From: Diplonema japonicum
Lineage: Eukaryota; Euglenozoa; Diplonemea; Diplonemida; Diplonemidae
NCBI GenBank assembly: GCA_964019335.1
Contig: OZ025660.1
Coordinates: 496,001-560,000, forward strand
DNA: 64,000 nt
Direction of reading: 5' to 3'
Positions 33,187-42,940 of this stretch are shown piece after piece (the stretch's first letter is position 1; every line of letters begins with the position of its first letter). The position numbers were made by a program, and so were the translations under genes. Under the pieces are notes generated by a model that worked only from the letters and a program-made list of their open reading frames with translations, searched no databases and was not told the origin of the DNA.

Positions 33187-34368
33187 CTATTCCCGCGAGG
33201 AGGACCCAGATGACGAGGAGGAGGATGAGCTCGAGGTGCTTGATGAGCGCTGTCTCCGCGCGCGTCTTCTGTCCCTGTCACTCCTGTCCCTGTCATTCCT
33301 GTCCCTGTCTCTCCTGTCCCTGTCATTCCTGTTCCTGTCTCTATCCCTTTCCCTTCTGTCTCTGTCATCATCCCTGTTTCTGTAGTCGCTTCTTCGACTT
33401 TTTTCGTTAGTTTCATTTCTTCTACCCCCCCTCCTGTCCTCCCTGTCTCTGTCTCTATTCCTGTCGTTTCTCCAGTTTCTATCCCTGTCCCGATCACGGT
33501 CGCTGTCTCTGTTCCTTCGCTGACTGTTTTGTGTTGGTTGCATCACGCGAGCATACCTCTGTGCCTTCCTCTTGATCATGTCCAGAACCTCTTCGCGGGA
33601 TGTCTTAGTTTCCTTCTCCGGTGCCCTTCGCGTGTCCACCTTCTGCGAGGGTGCCGACTCGATCAGCGTCTGCACGTCCTTCTTCGCCACCATGCGCACC
33701 ACCATGTTCTCCCGCTTGATGGTGTCCTCCTGTCTGATGGATTCCTCCAACTCACGCTTCTTTTTTTGCTTCTGTCGCTTCTCGTTTAGTTGGCTGTAGG
33801 CGGCTTCTGTTTCAAGGCGACCAACTTCGAGAAGGCGCTGTGCCTCCCACGTGACAGGGTCGAGGTTGTGGGGGGACTGGTCGAGGGCGGCCTTGCGTGC
33901 TTGAACGTATAGCTTCGCCGCAGTGGCGGAGGCAGTAGCAATGGCCTCACTGGGGTTGTCCAGCGTTAGCAACTTCTTTGTGATGTCTTCTTCTTGCTTG
34001 TGAGCTGTGTATGCGAGAGTGCGTATCTCTGGCGGTGGCTCGGGGCATGCTGGGAGCTCTGCATTGTCTTCGAAGTCGCTGATGTCGTCGTCGTATGTGC
34101 CCACCTGCAGCGGTGCAGCTACCGGTTTGTCGTTCGGGGAGGGGGGACGCTCCCCCTTCAGCTCCATTGCCTTCTTCACAGATATCTTCTTTATAACGCC
34201 TTTCCGTTTCTCCTGACTCGGCAAGATCGCAGCCAGTTCTTCATCTTCCTCCTCGATCACCTCGTACCCCTCAATGCACTCTCCATTTACAACTAGCACA
34301 CCCAACTCGCATTTGTAGTCGAATGTCTCCATCCCAAAGGGACGCAGCGTTTCGGGTTCGCTGATCAT
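33187..34368 (-). CDS. Coiled-coil protein with Arg-Asp/Arg-Ser-rich tail
   Basis: 393 aa, single exon. The N-terminal ~100 residues are mixed with acidic patches. Residues ~110-270 are helical and charged (AKLYVQARKAALDQ, LNEKRQKQKKKRELEESIRQ). Residues ~285-380 are dominated by RD/DRDR/RNR dipeptides and a terminal poly-Ser run. RD/RS tails of this kind are common in splicing factors (Prp38, U1-70K, NKAP-like), so a nuclear RNA-processing role is plausible, but no RNA-binding domain is visible and no specific family is claimed. CACAG 21 bases before the ATG is a likely SL acceptor. The RD tail is encoded by near-repetitive GAY-CGN codons that may be length-unstable. Confidence 0.75.
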   Translation of the reverse strand: MISEPETLRPFGMETFDYKCELGVLVVNGECIEGYEVIEEEDEELAAILPSQEKRKGVIKKISVKKAMELKGERPPSPNDKPVAAPLQVGTYDDDISDFEDNAELPACPEPPPEIRTLAYTAHKQEEDITKKLLTLDNPSEAIATASATAAKLYVQARKAALDQSPHNLDPVTWEAQRLLEVGRLETEAAYSQLNEKRQKQKKKRELEESIRQEDTIKRENMVVRMVAKKDVQTLIESAPSQKVDTRRAPEKETKTSREEVLDMIKRKAQRYARVMQPTQNSQRRNRDSDRDRDRDRNWRNDRNRDRDREDRRGGRRNETNEKSRRSDYRNRDDDRDRRERDRDRNRNDRDRRDRDRNDRDRSDRDRRRARRQRSSSTSSSSSSSSSGSSSRE

Positions 34369-34609
34369 CTTGCCACCCCCCTCCTGTGCGTCTCTTTATA
34401 ACATTGTTATTGGTTCCCAGTGATGGAATACGGCATCGTTTTGTAAGTCCTCCAGACATGAGATATTGGCAAAGCCATCTGGAGGCATCTCATGGTGGTG
34501 CATTGCCACGGCGTTGTGCTAGAATATCTTTTTTTGAAATTTCTGTTTGCTGGGCCAAAAATGGTCCGGCCATGGATAAAATAAAAGGTGTTCAGTTTCC
34601 TTGGATCGC

Positions 34610-36134
34610 AACCATGTCCTTTGTGTTGCCGAAAGTAGGCTCAATAAAAGATCGTTAGCACTCTCCTTCAATGAGAAGTCCTTTCCTCCAGGAGCCTGGT
34701 TCCCTTTCCAGAGAATGGACATCAGAACAGATCTTGGTTTGCGAATGGAATGGTTGTACACACCGCACCCATCTTGCCCCTTTGCCTACCTCCCCACCCC
34801 TCCATTGGTCCTCGTGATGGGAATATGAATGGATCAGTTTCCTTCTGTCATTTATGTGTTAAAGGGGAATCAGGAGACTGTGTCTTCATAGAATGGACCA
34901 ATGTTCTTTAACTACGGTGTCATCATGCTTCGGTGTTGCTGCTGTCGGGCACAACACAGATCCTTGAGACAGCAAAGAAAAGCAACTGTGCTTTGGGTGT
35001 TGTTGCTGTTTTCTTTTCAGAAAGGGTTTGTGCAGAGCACCTATCCATCAAACACCTATCATCTGTGATGACAAGGTCAGAGACTCTAGTCTTTTGTGCT
35101 TTGATCATCATTCACAGCGTTGGTGTGTCCCCTTCGACACGGGTCATCACCTCAAAAGACGAAAAAGGCAAAGCAAAGAGAACAAAAAATGGTCTCACGC
35201 TGATAAAGCTCCCATTCCAAGCATGAGGTGCCCAACGGGTGGTATGTACAGCGTTGCGTTGCTGCTTTCTTTGTTCTCACATCCCTCTTCTCGCATTGCT
35301 TCACAACCATCACCCTATTAAGAGGGAACTGGCTCGCTTATAAGCTTGCTGAAAGCTTCCTTCCTTCCTTCCTTCCTTCCTTCTTTCCTTGCTCTCCCAT
35401 GTCTCTCTTCACTTCTCCTCTCGCATCAGGACTGGAGGATGGTATCTTTACTGTGAAAGGCCTTCCGTGGCACCCGTGCTGCTTCTTCTTGTGTCCTCAT
35501 CTCCCGCCCACTTTCACCCTGCAGCACAAACAGAGTGTGACTGCTGCAACGACAGCGGAGGGCGGTGGAAGAGCCAGGATGGAATAAAATTGTGTCGAAT
35601 GAAGAGCCTTGGCTACAAATGGAAAGAAGTCAGAAGTCCTTGTTTGTAAATCATGAATTGAAAGATCAGAAGCAAGACTGGCATGTCGTGAAAGGGTCGT
35701 TGTCATCATCTTGGTTTGTGCAAAAAAGAAAAAGGAAACCTTTTCCTCAAAAAGGCAAAAGAAAACCGCTGGAGTCTCACGCTGATAAAGCTCCCATTCC
35801 AAGCATGAGGTGCCCAACGGGTGGTATGTACAGCGTTGCGTTGTGTTGCGTTGCCTGTCCCTCCACTCCAAGGAGAAGGGTGTGCATCAGACGATGCCGT
35901 CTCACTGGTGTCTGCTCAGCACCAACAGAAGCCTGCCGGTTCATAAAATATAGGATCTAAGTGGTGAATCATCATCTGCTCATTCCTTGGAGGGTATCTA
36001 TTTATTTTATTTCCCCCTAATTCTCTCAGTTTATTTTTCAAAAAAAAACACAGTTCTATCGCAGACCAGCCAACCCTGAAGGGCCGACCGACTAGGATCG
36101 GAGGTGACAGAATGGGTGTGTTGAGTTCTCATCA
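34610..36134. repeat. Mosaic intergenic repeat patch 2 (duplicated at 46545-48073)
   Basis: Essentially colinear with 46545-48073 at a constant offset of 11938 bases over at least 34923-35960, so no indels in that kilobase. The part from about 35350 onward is also present at 59400 and beyond (offset 24057). Contains a CTTC tetranucleotide microsatellite at ~35363-35390. Open frames repeat identically in each copy, but none has recognisable similarity and they run against gene orientation. Confidence 0.85.
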
Positions 36135-36681
36135 CAGAGTTCCCATTCGTAGGAAAGTCCCCGCTTCTCCCAAAACAGAAAAAAAGGAGACATCAGAACA
36201 GATCTTGGTTTGCGAATGGAATGGTTGTACACACTGTACCCAAAGGTGCTTCATACGCCAGGTAAAGTGGTGTCATCATCTTGCCCACGACAGGACCTAC
36301 CCCACCCCAGCAAGCACAGAGTTGTGAATAAACAAGAATAACAAGAAAATACGGTATGTGGCAGGACGCCTCAAAAAAAAGAAAAGAGGAACACCCAAAG
36401 GTGGAATGCCTTTGCTAAAGAAGCAGGTCGAGTTAAAAGGTCTCTCTCTTTCATTTCTCCCATTTTTCTTTTGTCGTTTCATTTGTTTCTCATCTTAAGT
36501 TGTCACACCTACAGACATCATCTCCAGGTACAACGAACTTACTCAAATTGAAGAAGAAAGCAAAAACAACAACGAAAACGAAAAATAAATGGAGGAACAG
36601 AAAAAGAAAAACATCACTGCAACGGAGAAGTGAAAGGCCCACTGTTTTAAAAAATAAAAAAAGGGCGGGCACACAAATGAG

Positions 36682-36712
<31 letters not shown>

Positions 36713-37400
36713 AAAGCACAACCCCCTCAAAGAATGTGGAGTTATATCCACACCTGTTCTGCGGGGGTTCATGAAGTATAGCCCAGCTGTAGTAGGCTAG
36801 CTAGAATGTTGGGAAGAAAGTGTGGTGATCCTTCGGAGGGATGGGAACAGAGAGCAGTGGAGCTGCGGACCACTCTTTCTCATTGTGGTTCGTGGTGTCT
36901 TTCTTTCATTCTCTCCTTTTTTTTTCCCCCCTCTCTGTCCCCTCCTCATCCGGAGGATCGTTTGTTTTTTTTTCTTTTTTTTTTCTCTTTTTTTTCTTCT
37001 TTCTTTTTGTTCTCTCGTGGGAATTTTATTTTTATGCATTTTATCATAAAAACTACGGACTACTGTCTCACAGCTTCTTGGCAACCATGGATGTCACCTT
37101 CCCGTCGGAAACAGTGAAGGTCTGCCTCACCTTCAGGGTCACAAGGCCCAGGGCCACCTTTGCCTTCAGGGTGCGTGTGAAGGTGCCCTCAGGGGTCTCC
37201 ACCAGCTCCGTCTCCCCGTAGAAGTCAGGTGCATCATCGCTTGCCATCTGCTTCCTCAAAGCCCCCTTCCCCTTCACCTCCCACCGGGGGGTCTTGAAGT
37301 GCGCATCCTCCGCAACAAGGGCCAGCATCCCATCACGGTCCTTTGCCTTCATGCACTTTACGTACTGCTGCACAACGTCCATTATTTTGTGTGTTTGGTG
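35350..37400. repeat. Segmental duplication block A, copy 1 (partner 59400-61459)
   Basis: Same sequence at 59400-61459 with offset 24057, shifting by a few bases at a poly(A) run (36679-36711). Includes the SnoaL-like gene 37068-37382 and its downstream flank. Homology ends at 37400, where copy 1 continues into the sulfatase segment. Confidence 0.88.
37068..37382 (-). CDS. SnoaL/NTF2-like small protein, copy 1
   Basis: 104 aa from MDVVQQYVKCMKAKD. Alpha-helix followed by beta-strands typical of the SnoaL/NTF2-like fold: an N-terminal helix with KDRDGMLALVAEDAHFKTP, the GKGALRKQM segment, then strands ending in TFTVSDGKVTSMV. Such proteins are often small enzymes or ligand-binding dimers; no activity can be assigned. 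The frame continues upstream through poly-Lys-coding DNA, but the ATG at 37382 is the first after the likely SL acceptor (GAACAG at 37416) and the start shared with the other copies. The protein is identical to copy 2 (61130-61444), with one synonymous difference seen, and a divergent paralogue lies at 56514-56858. Confidence 0.82.
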   Translation of the reverse strand: MDVVQQYVKCMKAKDRDGMLALVAEDAHFKTPRWEVKGKGALRKQMASDDAPDFYGETELVETPEGTFTRTLKAKVALGLVTLKVRQTFTVSDGKVTSMVAKKL

Positions 37401-37412
37401 GTTTGTTTTTAC

Positions 37413-37420
37413 CTGCTGTT

Positions 37421-37451
<31 letters not shown>
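37413..37451 (-). promoter_or_regulatory. Predicted SL acceptor of SnoaL-like copy 1
   Basis: About 29 A followed by TGAACAG|CAG| on the sense strand, 31-34 bases before the ATG at 37382. Missing from the second gene copy, where the sequence diverges at 37401. Inferred. Confidence 0.45.
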
Positions 37452-37455
<4 letters not shown>

Positions 37456-38267
37456 AGAGAAACAAAAAAAGAAGAACAAAGAAGAAGAAAAAAAAAGGGA
37501 ACCAAGATAAGAAGAGGAAGACAAGAAGAAGAAGAAGAAAAACGATCGATATGTCGCCAAGAGCGCCAGCTCCACCTAAGTGGGCTGCCAAACGGAGTGT
37601 AATAAAAACATGCAGCAACTATCAAGAAAACAGCTTTCAAAGGAGAAACCACCACTGCGAGTGCCTGCAATGGATGCAGTGGTAGGGCTGCTGCTGCTGA
37701 CAAAAAAAAGAAAAGGAGAGAGAAAAAAAGAGCAAGGAAAAAAAAAAAAAAAAAGAAAATAAAAAAATGAAGGTTGCAAAAACGTAGCAAGCCTGCAAAA
37801 TTGAACAAAAAAGAAGGGGAAGGGAGGGATAACATGTTTGTATATTGGTGGGAGCAAGAATGATCTTTGTGCATGACACCAGGAGCTATGAAAACGTGTG
37901 AGCTGTTTCCTTCTATTCCTTTTTAAGGGGTGCGGTAAGAATAGGTACCGCCGGGTCAAGTAAGGTGCTCTATCTCTTTGTTGTTCGTTTCAACTTTCCG
38001 GCAACCGTGCTTGGCTGCTTTCCAAGTTAAAAAACAAACCTTATAAATCGTCGCGATGGCAAAGGGCTTGCTCGGCTGTTTTTCTAAAGTTTCAAACAAA
38101 CCTTCTTAAAAATCGTCGCGATTGCAAAGGGAACGAAAAGAGAAAGAACAAGAAGAAGAATAAGGGAATAAAAAAAAGGGGGGAAATGGCTTTATTAAAA
38201 AAAAGTCGTTGGTGGTGATTGTTTCATCCCTCGCCCTCTCGTGGCTGGCTGGTGTGGCTTTCCCTTC

Positions 38268-39728
38268 TCAGTTCATGAAAGGAGCCCAGTAGCCTCCATT
38301 ATTGTTGGGGCTCGCTTCAGGGTGGAAGTTGTTGGCCTGCGGGGGGACGTAGTTGGTGTCCACCAAGGTCTGGATGCGGTCCTTGATCTCCCTGACCTTA
38401 TCGGGGTACTGGCCCACAAGGTTCACCCTCTCATTGGGGTCGTCGATGAGGTTGAAGAGGTACTCGTCTGCGACGGAGTCGGGTGCTTCCCAGGTGTACG
38501 GGTTGATGGTCCAGTAGCCGTCGTAGTAGGTGGACTGGTTGAGGTTCGGGTTCACGATGAGCTTCCAGTCCCCGCTGATGAAGGCTGTGTAGTTCTTCCC
38601 GTTGTCGAAGATGTTGATGGGGACCTCCGTGCGCAGCAGCGGGCCTTCCTCCATAATCGCCCTCCACTGCGACACCCCGTCGGAGGTCTGCTCGGGGAGG
38701 GACGCTGCTTCCAACAGGGTGGGGAGCCAGTCCACAGCGTGGATGAGCCCCCTGAAGCCGGTGCCCCTCTTGGTCGAGGGGATCACCCTGTCCCCGCCCT
38801 GCAGGAACCCCACCGCCCGCACCCCGCCGTCGAAGAGCGTGAACTTCCCCGCACGCAGGGGCCAGTTCGACCCTGCAGACCCCACCTCCCCCGACGAGGT
38901 TCCCGTCATCGACACGTCCACCTCCCCCCCGTTGTCCGAGGTGAAGATCATGAGCGTGTTCTCCCAGAGCCCGAGGTCCCTGTAGAGGGCGACGAGCTCC
39001 CCGATCGCCCTGTCCACCTCGTACATCATGTTGCAGTAGACCTTCCTCTTTGCGGGCTGCACCCCGTCGCACTCTGTCGTCGGGGTAGGAGGGTTTTCCA
39101 GCGGGATGTGCATGTTCTGGTGCGAGAAGTACAGGAAGCTCGGGCTGTTCTTCTCCGCGATCTGGTGCAGGTATGTGTTCGCCTCCCTCATGAAGGCCGT
39201 CATCGAGTACTCCCCGACCGTGGCGTTCCTCTCCTTGTTCAGCCAGAAGTCGAACCCGCTCAACCTTCCCATCTCCACCGTGTGGTTGTAGTAGTCCCCC
39301 ATCGCCTGCATGTAGCCCAAGTATTGCTGGAAGCCACGCTCCGTCGGGGTCTGCGCCCATTTCGCGTAGCCGCAGTGCCACTTCCCGATCATGTAGGTGT
39401 CGTACCCGGACGACACAAGGTACTCCGGGAGCGTCTTGTCCGTTGCCGGGATCCCGGCCGAGCTCCCGGGCAGGACCGTTTCCAGGTGCTGCATCCCCGT
39501 GTGGAAGGGATACCTCCCCGTCATGAAGGCTGACCTCGTCGGGCTGCACACAGGTTGCATGTAGTACCTCTCAAGCTTGATTCCATTGTTGGCCAACTCG
39601 TTGATGTTGGGAGACGGCAGGTTGCCCCCTTGGTACCCCACGTCTGCCCACCCCAGGTCGTCCACCACCAGCATCAGGATGTGCGGTTGTGCACTCAAGG
39701 CTGCAGCGAAGCAGAGAACGGACAGCAT
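38268..39728 (-). CDS. Secreted arylsulfatase (type I, formylglycine-dependent)
   Basis: 486 aa, single exon. Short signal peptide (~1-13). LMLVVDDLGWADVGY is the metal-binding start of the sulfatase fold (Asp23-Asp24). The formylglycine motif CSPTRS has Cys61, Pro63 and Arg65. GMQH and GKWHCGY carry further active-site residues, and TSDNGGE supplies the second metal-binding Asp-Asn. The overall pattern resembles arylsulfatase B/N-acetylgalactosamine-4-sulfatase-like enzymes. Expected to remove sulfate esters from polysaccharides in the secretory pathway or outside the cell after Cys conversion. An AG after ~27 A ends at 39742-39744, ~14 bases before the ATG. Locally GC-rich compared with its flanks. 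It lies between the SnoaL and LPMO genes in this copy only. Confidence 0.92.
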   Translation of the reverse strand: MLSVLCFAAALSAQPHILMLVVDDLGWADVGYQGGNLPSPNINELANNGIKLERYYMQPVCSPTRSAFMTGRYPFHTGMQHLETVLPGSSAGIPATDKTLPEYLVSSGYDTYMIGKWHCGYAKWAQTPTERGFQQYLGYMQAMGDYYNHTVEMGRLSGFDFWLNKERNATVGEYSMTAFMREANTYLHQIAEKNSPSFLYFSHQNMHIPLENPPTPTTECDGVQPAKRKVYCNMMYEVDRAIGELVALYRDLGLWENTLMIFTSDNGGEVDVSMTGTSSGEVGSAGSNWPLRAGKFTLFDGGVRAVGFLQGGDRVIPSTKRGTGFRGLIHAVDWLPTLLEAASLPEQTSDGVSQWRAIMEEGPLLRTEVPINIFDNGKNYTAFISGDWKLIVNPNLNQSTYYDGYWTINPYTWEAPDSVADEYLFNLIDDPNERVNLVGQYPDKVREIKDRIQTLVDTNYVPPQANNFHPEASPNNNGGYWAPFMN

Positions 39729-39739
39729 TGTGTGTGGTT

Positions 39740-39741
<2 letters not shown>

Positions 39742-39771
<30 letters not shown>
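39742..39771 (-). promoter_or_regulatory. Predicted SL acceptor with poly(A) tract (sulfatase)
   Basis: 27 A followed by GAG on the sense strand, 13-15 bases before the sulfatase ATG. Inferred from position and similarity to the other starts. Confidence 0.5.
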
Positions 39772-40277
39772 CCACTTCCTAAACCTGTGTGACTGATTGG
39801 GGGCTATAACTTATTTTCAACAATATTAAAAAACAAGAATTGAAAGGAAAATATTTTTTTTATTTTTATTCCTCAACGAAACAGCGGGAGCCACCATTTG
39901 GTGAGCGTCAAATACGCAATATCACCAGCTGTCCATTGGGAAAATAAAAAAAAAGTTTTAAAGAAAAGGAACAACCGAGAGGGAATGGAGGGAGGGAAAA
40001 GTGTAACCAGACATGTGTCATGGTTACAAGGTATAATAATAGGGGAGGAGGGAGGGAAGCTCTCGGCCCACCACAGGTGGGCGAGGGGAATCATGTTAAC
40101 TAAATGCTTTTTTTTTTCTTCGGACAAAAAAGACACGATGCACAAGTCACAGAAGAAGAAGAATAAGAAGAGGAAGCCTAATAAGTTGGTATTGTTGCTG
40201 TCTTGTCCCAATTAAGAGAGTATGGCGTTGGTCCTCTTCTTGTTGTTGTTGTTGTTGTTGCTGTTCTTGTTGCTGCT

Positions 40278-41327
40278 TCAGCCAATCTTGTAACCCAGGT
40301 GGTTGCTGGTGAGGCACTGGGCGTACCACCTGCTCTGCTTGTAGCAAGAGGCCCCGCCGGAGCAGCAGGTGGGGGCGTGAAGGCAGCTTCCCCACTTCGG
40401 GATCGCCGTGCGGCAACCAGAGGAAGGAGGGGGAACAGGAACGGGGACAGGTGGAACAGGAACAGGAGGAGTGGGAGGGGTGGGGACAGGTGGTGTGTTC
40501 CCGTTCCCCGCTGCAGGGATGCACTGGGCATACCACTGGCTCTGCCTGTCGCACACCGCCCCTTGCGTGCAGCAGTGCATCGCGCTCGTGCAAGCCCCCC
40601 ACATGGGAATCGTCCTCGAGCACCCTGTGGTGGGGGGAACAGGGACAGGGGGAACGGGAACGGGGGGAACAGGAACAGGAGGGACAGGAACAGGAGGAGT
40701 GGGAGGGGTGGGAACAGGAGGAACAGGGTTCCCGCCGCCACCACCACCACCACCACCACCTCCACTGAAGTCCAAGTCAACAGCGTTGTAGAAGCTTGCG
40801 GCGGTGTCACCGACATCCCAGATGGCGAGGACAACGTGGTAGCCCGACTTGGAGGGGAGGGTGCAGGAGTGGGTCGTCACCATCGGGGGCTTCACCATCC
40901 CGCCCGCCGCGGAGCAGAAGGGAGCATCCTCGAAGCTGCCCCTCCCGAGGGGAGCGTTCTGGTTCCACCCATCCTTCGTGATGTAGTACCTCCAGTCCAG
41001 GGTCACGTGGTTCGCCGTGAACTGCCAGGTGAAGTCGGTCCTGCCCCCGCTCGCTGCCGTCTTCGCCCACCTGCTCGAAGACTGCTCGTTCAGAGGGGCC
41101 CAGGTCGCGCTCCCCGCCGCCGCCAGCTGCCCGTCCGGAGGACCGCTCGCTGGGTACCGGTCCGGTCCCTCCACACTCTGCGGCTCGTACTGCACCCCTC
41201 CGCACCCGCTGTTTGTCTTCAGCTTGCACGCGTAGTTCCGAGAAGGCGGGCTCATCACGTAGCCGTGTCCCTCAACCCGCACCACTGCTGCCGCTGCCAG
41301 CAGCATCGGAAGTCCCAGGCGCTTCAT
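40278..41327 (-). CDS. Secreted lytic polysaccharide monooxygenase with two CBM1-like modules, copy 1
   Basis: 349 aa. Signal peptide 1-20 is followed by His21 as the mature N-terminus (HGYVMSPPSRNYAC), the first ligand of the copper histidine brace; His107 (TANHVTLDWRYY) is the likely second. The catalytic domain is of AA10/chitin-binding type 4 kind. A poly-Gly linker and a Pro-Val-Pro linker follow, then two ~37-residue Cys-rich modules, each with WGxC..CC..G..C..QS.WYAQC, resembling fungal-type CBM1. Bacterial-type AA10 catalytic units are usually joined to other CBMs, so this combination is unusual. It should oxidatively cleave chitin or cellulose outside the cell. SL acceptor: A27 then G at 41338, 10 bases before the ATG. 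Confidence 0.9.
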   Translation of the reverse strand: MKRLGLPMLLAAAAVVRVEGHGYVMSPPSRNYACKLKTNSGCGGVQYEPQSVEGPDRYPASGPPDGQLAAAGSATWAPLNEQSSSRWAKTAASGGRTDFTWQFTANHVTLDWRYYITKDGWNQNAPLGRGSFEDAPFCSAAGGMVKPPMVTTHSCTLPSKSGYHVVLAIWDVGDTAASFYNAVDLDFSGGGGGGGGGGGNPVPPVPTPPTPPVPVPPVPVPPVPVPPVPVPPTTGCSRTIPMWGACTSAMHCCTQGAVCDRQSQWYAQCIPAAGNGNTPPVPTPPTPPVPVPPVPVPVPPPSSGCRTAIPKWGSCLHAPTCCSGGASCYKQSRWYAQCLTSNHLGYKIG

Positions 41328-41337
41328 TTCTCTTCTT

Positions 41338-41365
41338 CTTTTTTTTTTTTTTTTTTTTTTTTTTT
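41338..41365 (-). promoter_or_regulatory. Predicted SL acceptor with poly(A) tract (LPMO copy 1)
   Basis: 27 A followed by G on the sense strand, 10 bases before the ATG; the same arrangement is kept at 63219-63245 in the second copy. Confidence 0.5.
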
Positions 41366-41439
41366 GTTGTGTGGAAACTGTGGAGTGAAAATAGAGACAG
41401 AGTAGCGAGCCCCCTCTTCCAACAAGAGGATGAATGGAT

Positions 41440-42940
41440 CAAAGGTGCTTCATACACCAGGTAAAGTGGTGTCATCATCTTGCCCCTTTGCCTACCCCAT
41501 TGGCCCTCGTGATGGGAATATGAATGGATCAGTTTCCTTCTGTCATTTATGTGTTAAAGGGGAATCAGGAGACTGTGTCTTCATAGAATGGACCAATGTT
41601 CTTTAACTACGGTGTCATCATCTTGCTCTGCACTCCCGCTTGCATCTCCTCTCGCATCAGGACTGGAGGATGGTATCTTTACTGCGAAAGGCCTTCCGTG
41701 GCACCCGTGCTGCCTCTCGAGCTTCCTTTTCTTGTGTTGGTGTATTCTTGAACCAATATTATTCCGTATCCCTTACAGCAAAGGGCAAGGAGGGTTGCAG
41801 GTACGTCCTTGTTGGTGTAGGGTGCTTTCACCTCATTCGCTCTTCTCTTCATCTTTATTTCCCCATCTCCTGCCCGCTCAGACTCTAGTCTTTGGTGTTT
41901 TGATCATCATTCACAGCGTTGGTGTGTCCCCTCTTCGGGAATTCGGGAGAAAAGGTTCCTCATCTCCCGCCCACTTTCACCCTGCAGCACAAACAGAGTG
42001 TGACTGCTGCAACGACAGCGGAGGGCGGTGGAAGAGCCAGGATGGAATAAAGTTGTGTCGAATGAAGAGCCTTGGCTACAAATGGAAAGAAGTCAGAAGT
42101 CCTTGTTTGTAAATCATGAATTGAAAGATCAGAAGCAAGACTGGCATGTCGTGAAAGGGTCGTTGTCATCATCTTGGTTTGTGCAAAAAAGAAAAAGGAA
42201 ACCTTTTCCTCAAAAAGGCAAAAGAAAACCGCTGGAGTCTCACGCTGATAAAGCTCCCATTCCAAGCATGAGGTGCCCAACGGGTGGTATGTACAGCGTT
42301 GCGTTGCCTGTCCCTCCACTCCAAGGAGAAGGGTCGGAGACATCAGAAGAGGTGTAGTTTGTTGATAATGTTCCATTTCACGCCCCCCCAGGGGGAGGTC
42401 ATCTAACCGCAATATCGTGTCTCATCATCTGTCTGCTGAAACCAAACAAATCAAAAAGAAACAAAAAGAAAAGCAGCGTTCTCACCAGCACATCGAACCA
42501 CATGCACCATGATGAGCTGCTGCGGTATTGCAATGCGGGTTTCCTACTGCAACGCTCCTTGGCACTCTCATCTCCCGCCCACTTTCACCCTGCAGCACAA
42601 ACAGAGTGTGACTGCTGCAACGACAGCGGAGGGCGGTGGAAGAGCCAGGATGGAATGAAATTGTGTCGAATGAAGAGCCTGGGCTACAAATGGGAAGAAG
42701 TCAGAAGTCCTTGTTTGTAAATCATGAATTGAAAGATCAGAAGCAAGACTGGCATGTCGTGAAAGGGTCGTTGTCATCATCTTTAAAGAAATTGTGTAGG
42801 AGTTTTTCTCTCTTTTATCTCAGTTTATTTTTCAAAAAAACACAGTTCTATCGCAGACCAGCCGACCCTGAAGGGCCGACCGACTAGGATCGGAGGTGAC
42901 AGAATGGGTGTGTTGAGTTCTCATCATGCAAAACAGGTGG
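41440..42940. repeat. Mosaic intergenic repeat patch 3
   Basis: Carries, in order, the module ending GGTGTCATCATCTTG (41499-41623), the CTCGCATCAGGACTGG module (41647), the AATATTATTCCGTATCC module (41750), a partial copy of the 135-bp module (41879), the CTCATCTCCCGCCC module twice (41958 and 42568), the GCTGATAAAGC module (42240), the TTTCACGCCCCCCC module (42370) and a module shared with 36026, 47966 and 60085 (42820). Order and neighbours differ from the other patches. Confidence 0.82.

Larger units (their letters stand above)
37401..39772 (-). other. 2.37-kb segment present only in duplication copy 1 (sulfatase cassette)
   Basis: Flanking sequences at 37400 and 39773 are adjacent in the other copy (around 61462). 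The segment holds the poly(A)/AG acceptor of the SnoaL gene (37413-37451), a ~800-base spacer (37452-38267, purine-rich, with two related ~70-bp AATCGTCGCGAT stretches at 38020-38140) and the complete sulfatase gene with its own poly(A) acceptor. It therefore corresponds to one transcription-processing unit. Confidence 0.8.
39790..41625. repeat. Segmental duplication block B, copy 1 (partner about 61480-63506)
   Basis: Constant offset 21866 to the partner up to the LPMO linker, where the partner has 15 extra bases, then offset 21881. Includes the LPMO gene, both flanks and ~250 bases of mosaic repeat beyond it. 39790-40277 is spacer without a gene. Confidence 0.88.

Noticed and set aside
35565-35960. 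Identical ~131-codon plus-strand frames in several repeat patches (also about 47503 and 59622; shorter at 42028)
   Set aside because: Identity follows from duplication of the modules; frames change at module borders, show no domain and oppose the gene strand.
38020-38140. Two similar ~70-bp stretches with AATCGTCGCGAT as a regulatory pair
   Set aside because: Only two copies, not seen near other genes; recorded as a minor local repeat without assigned function.
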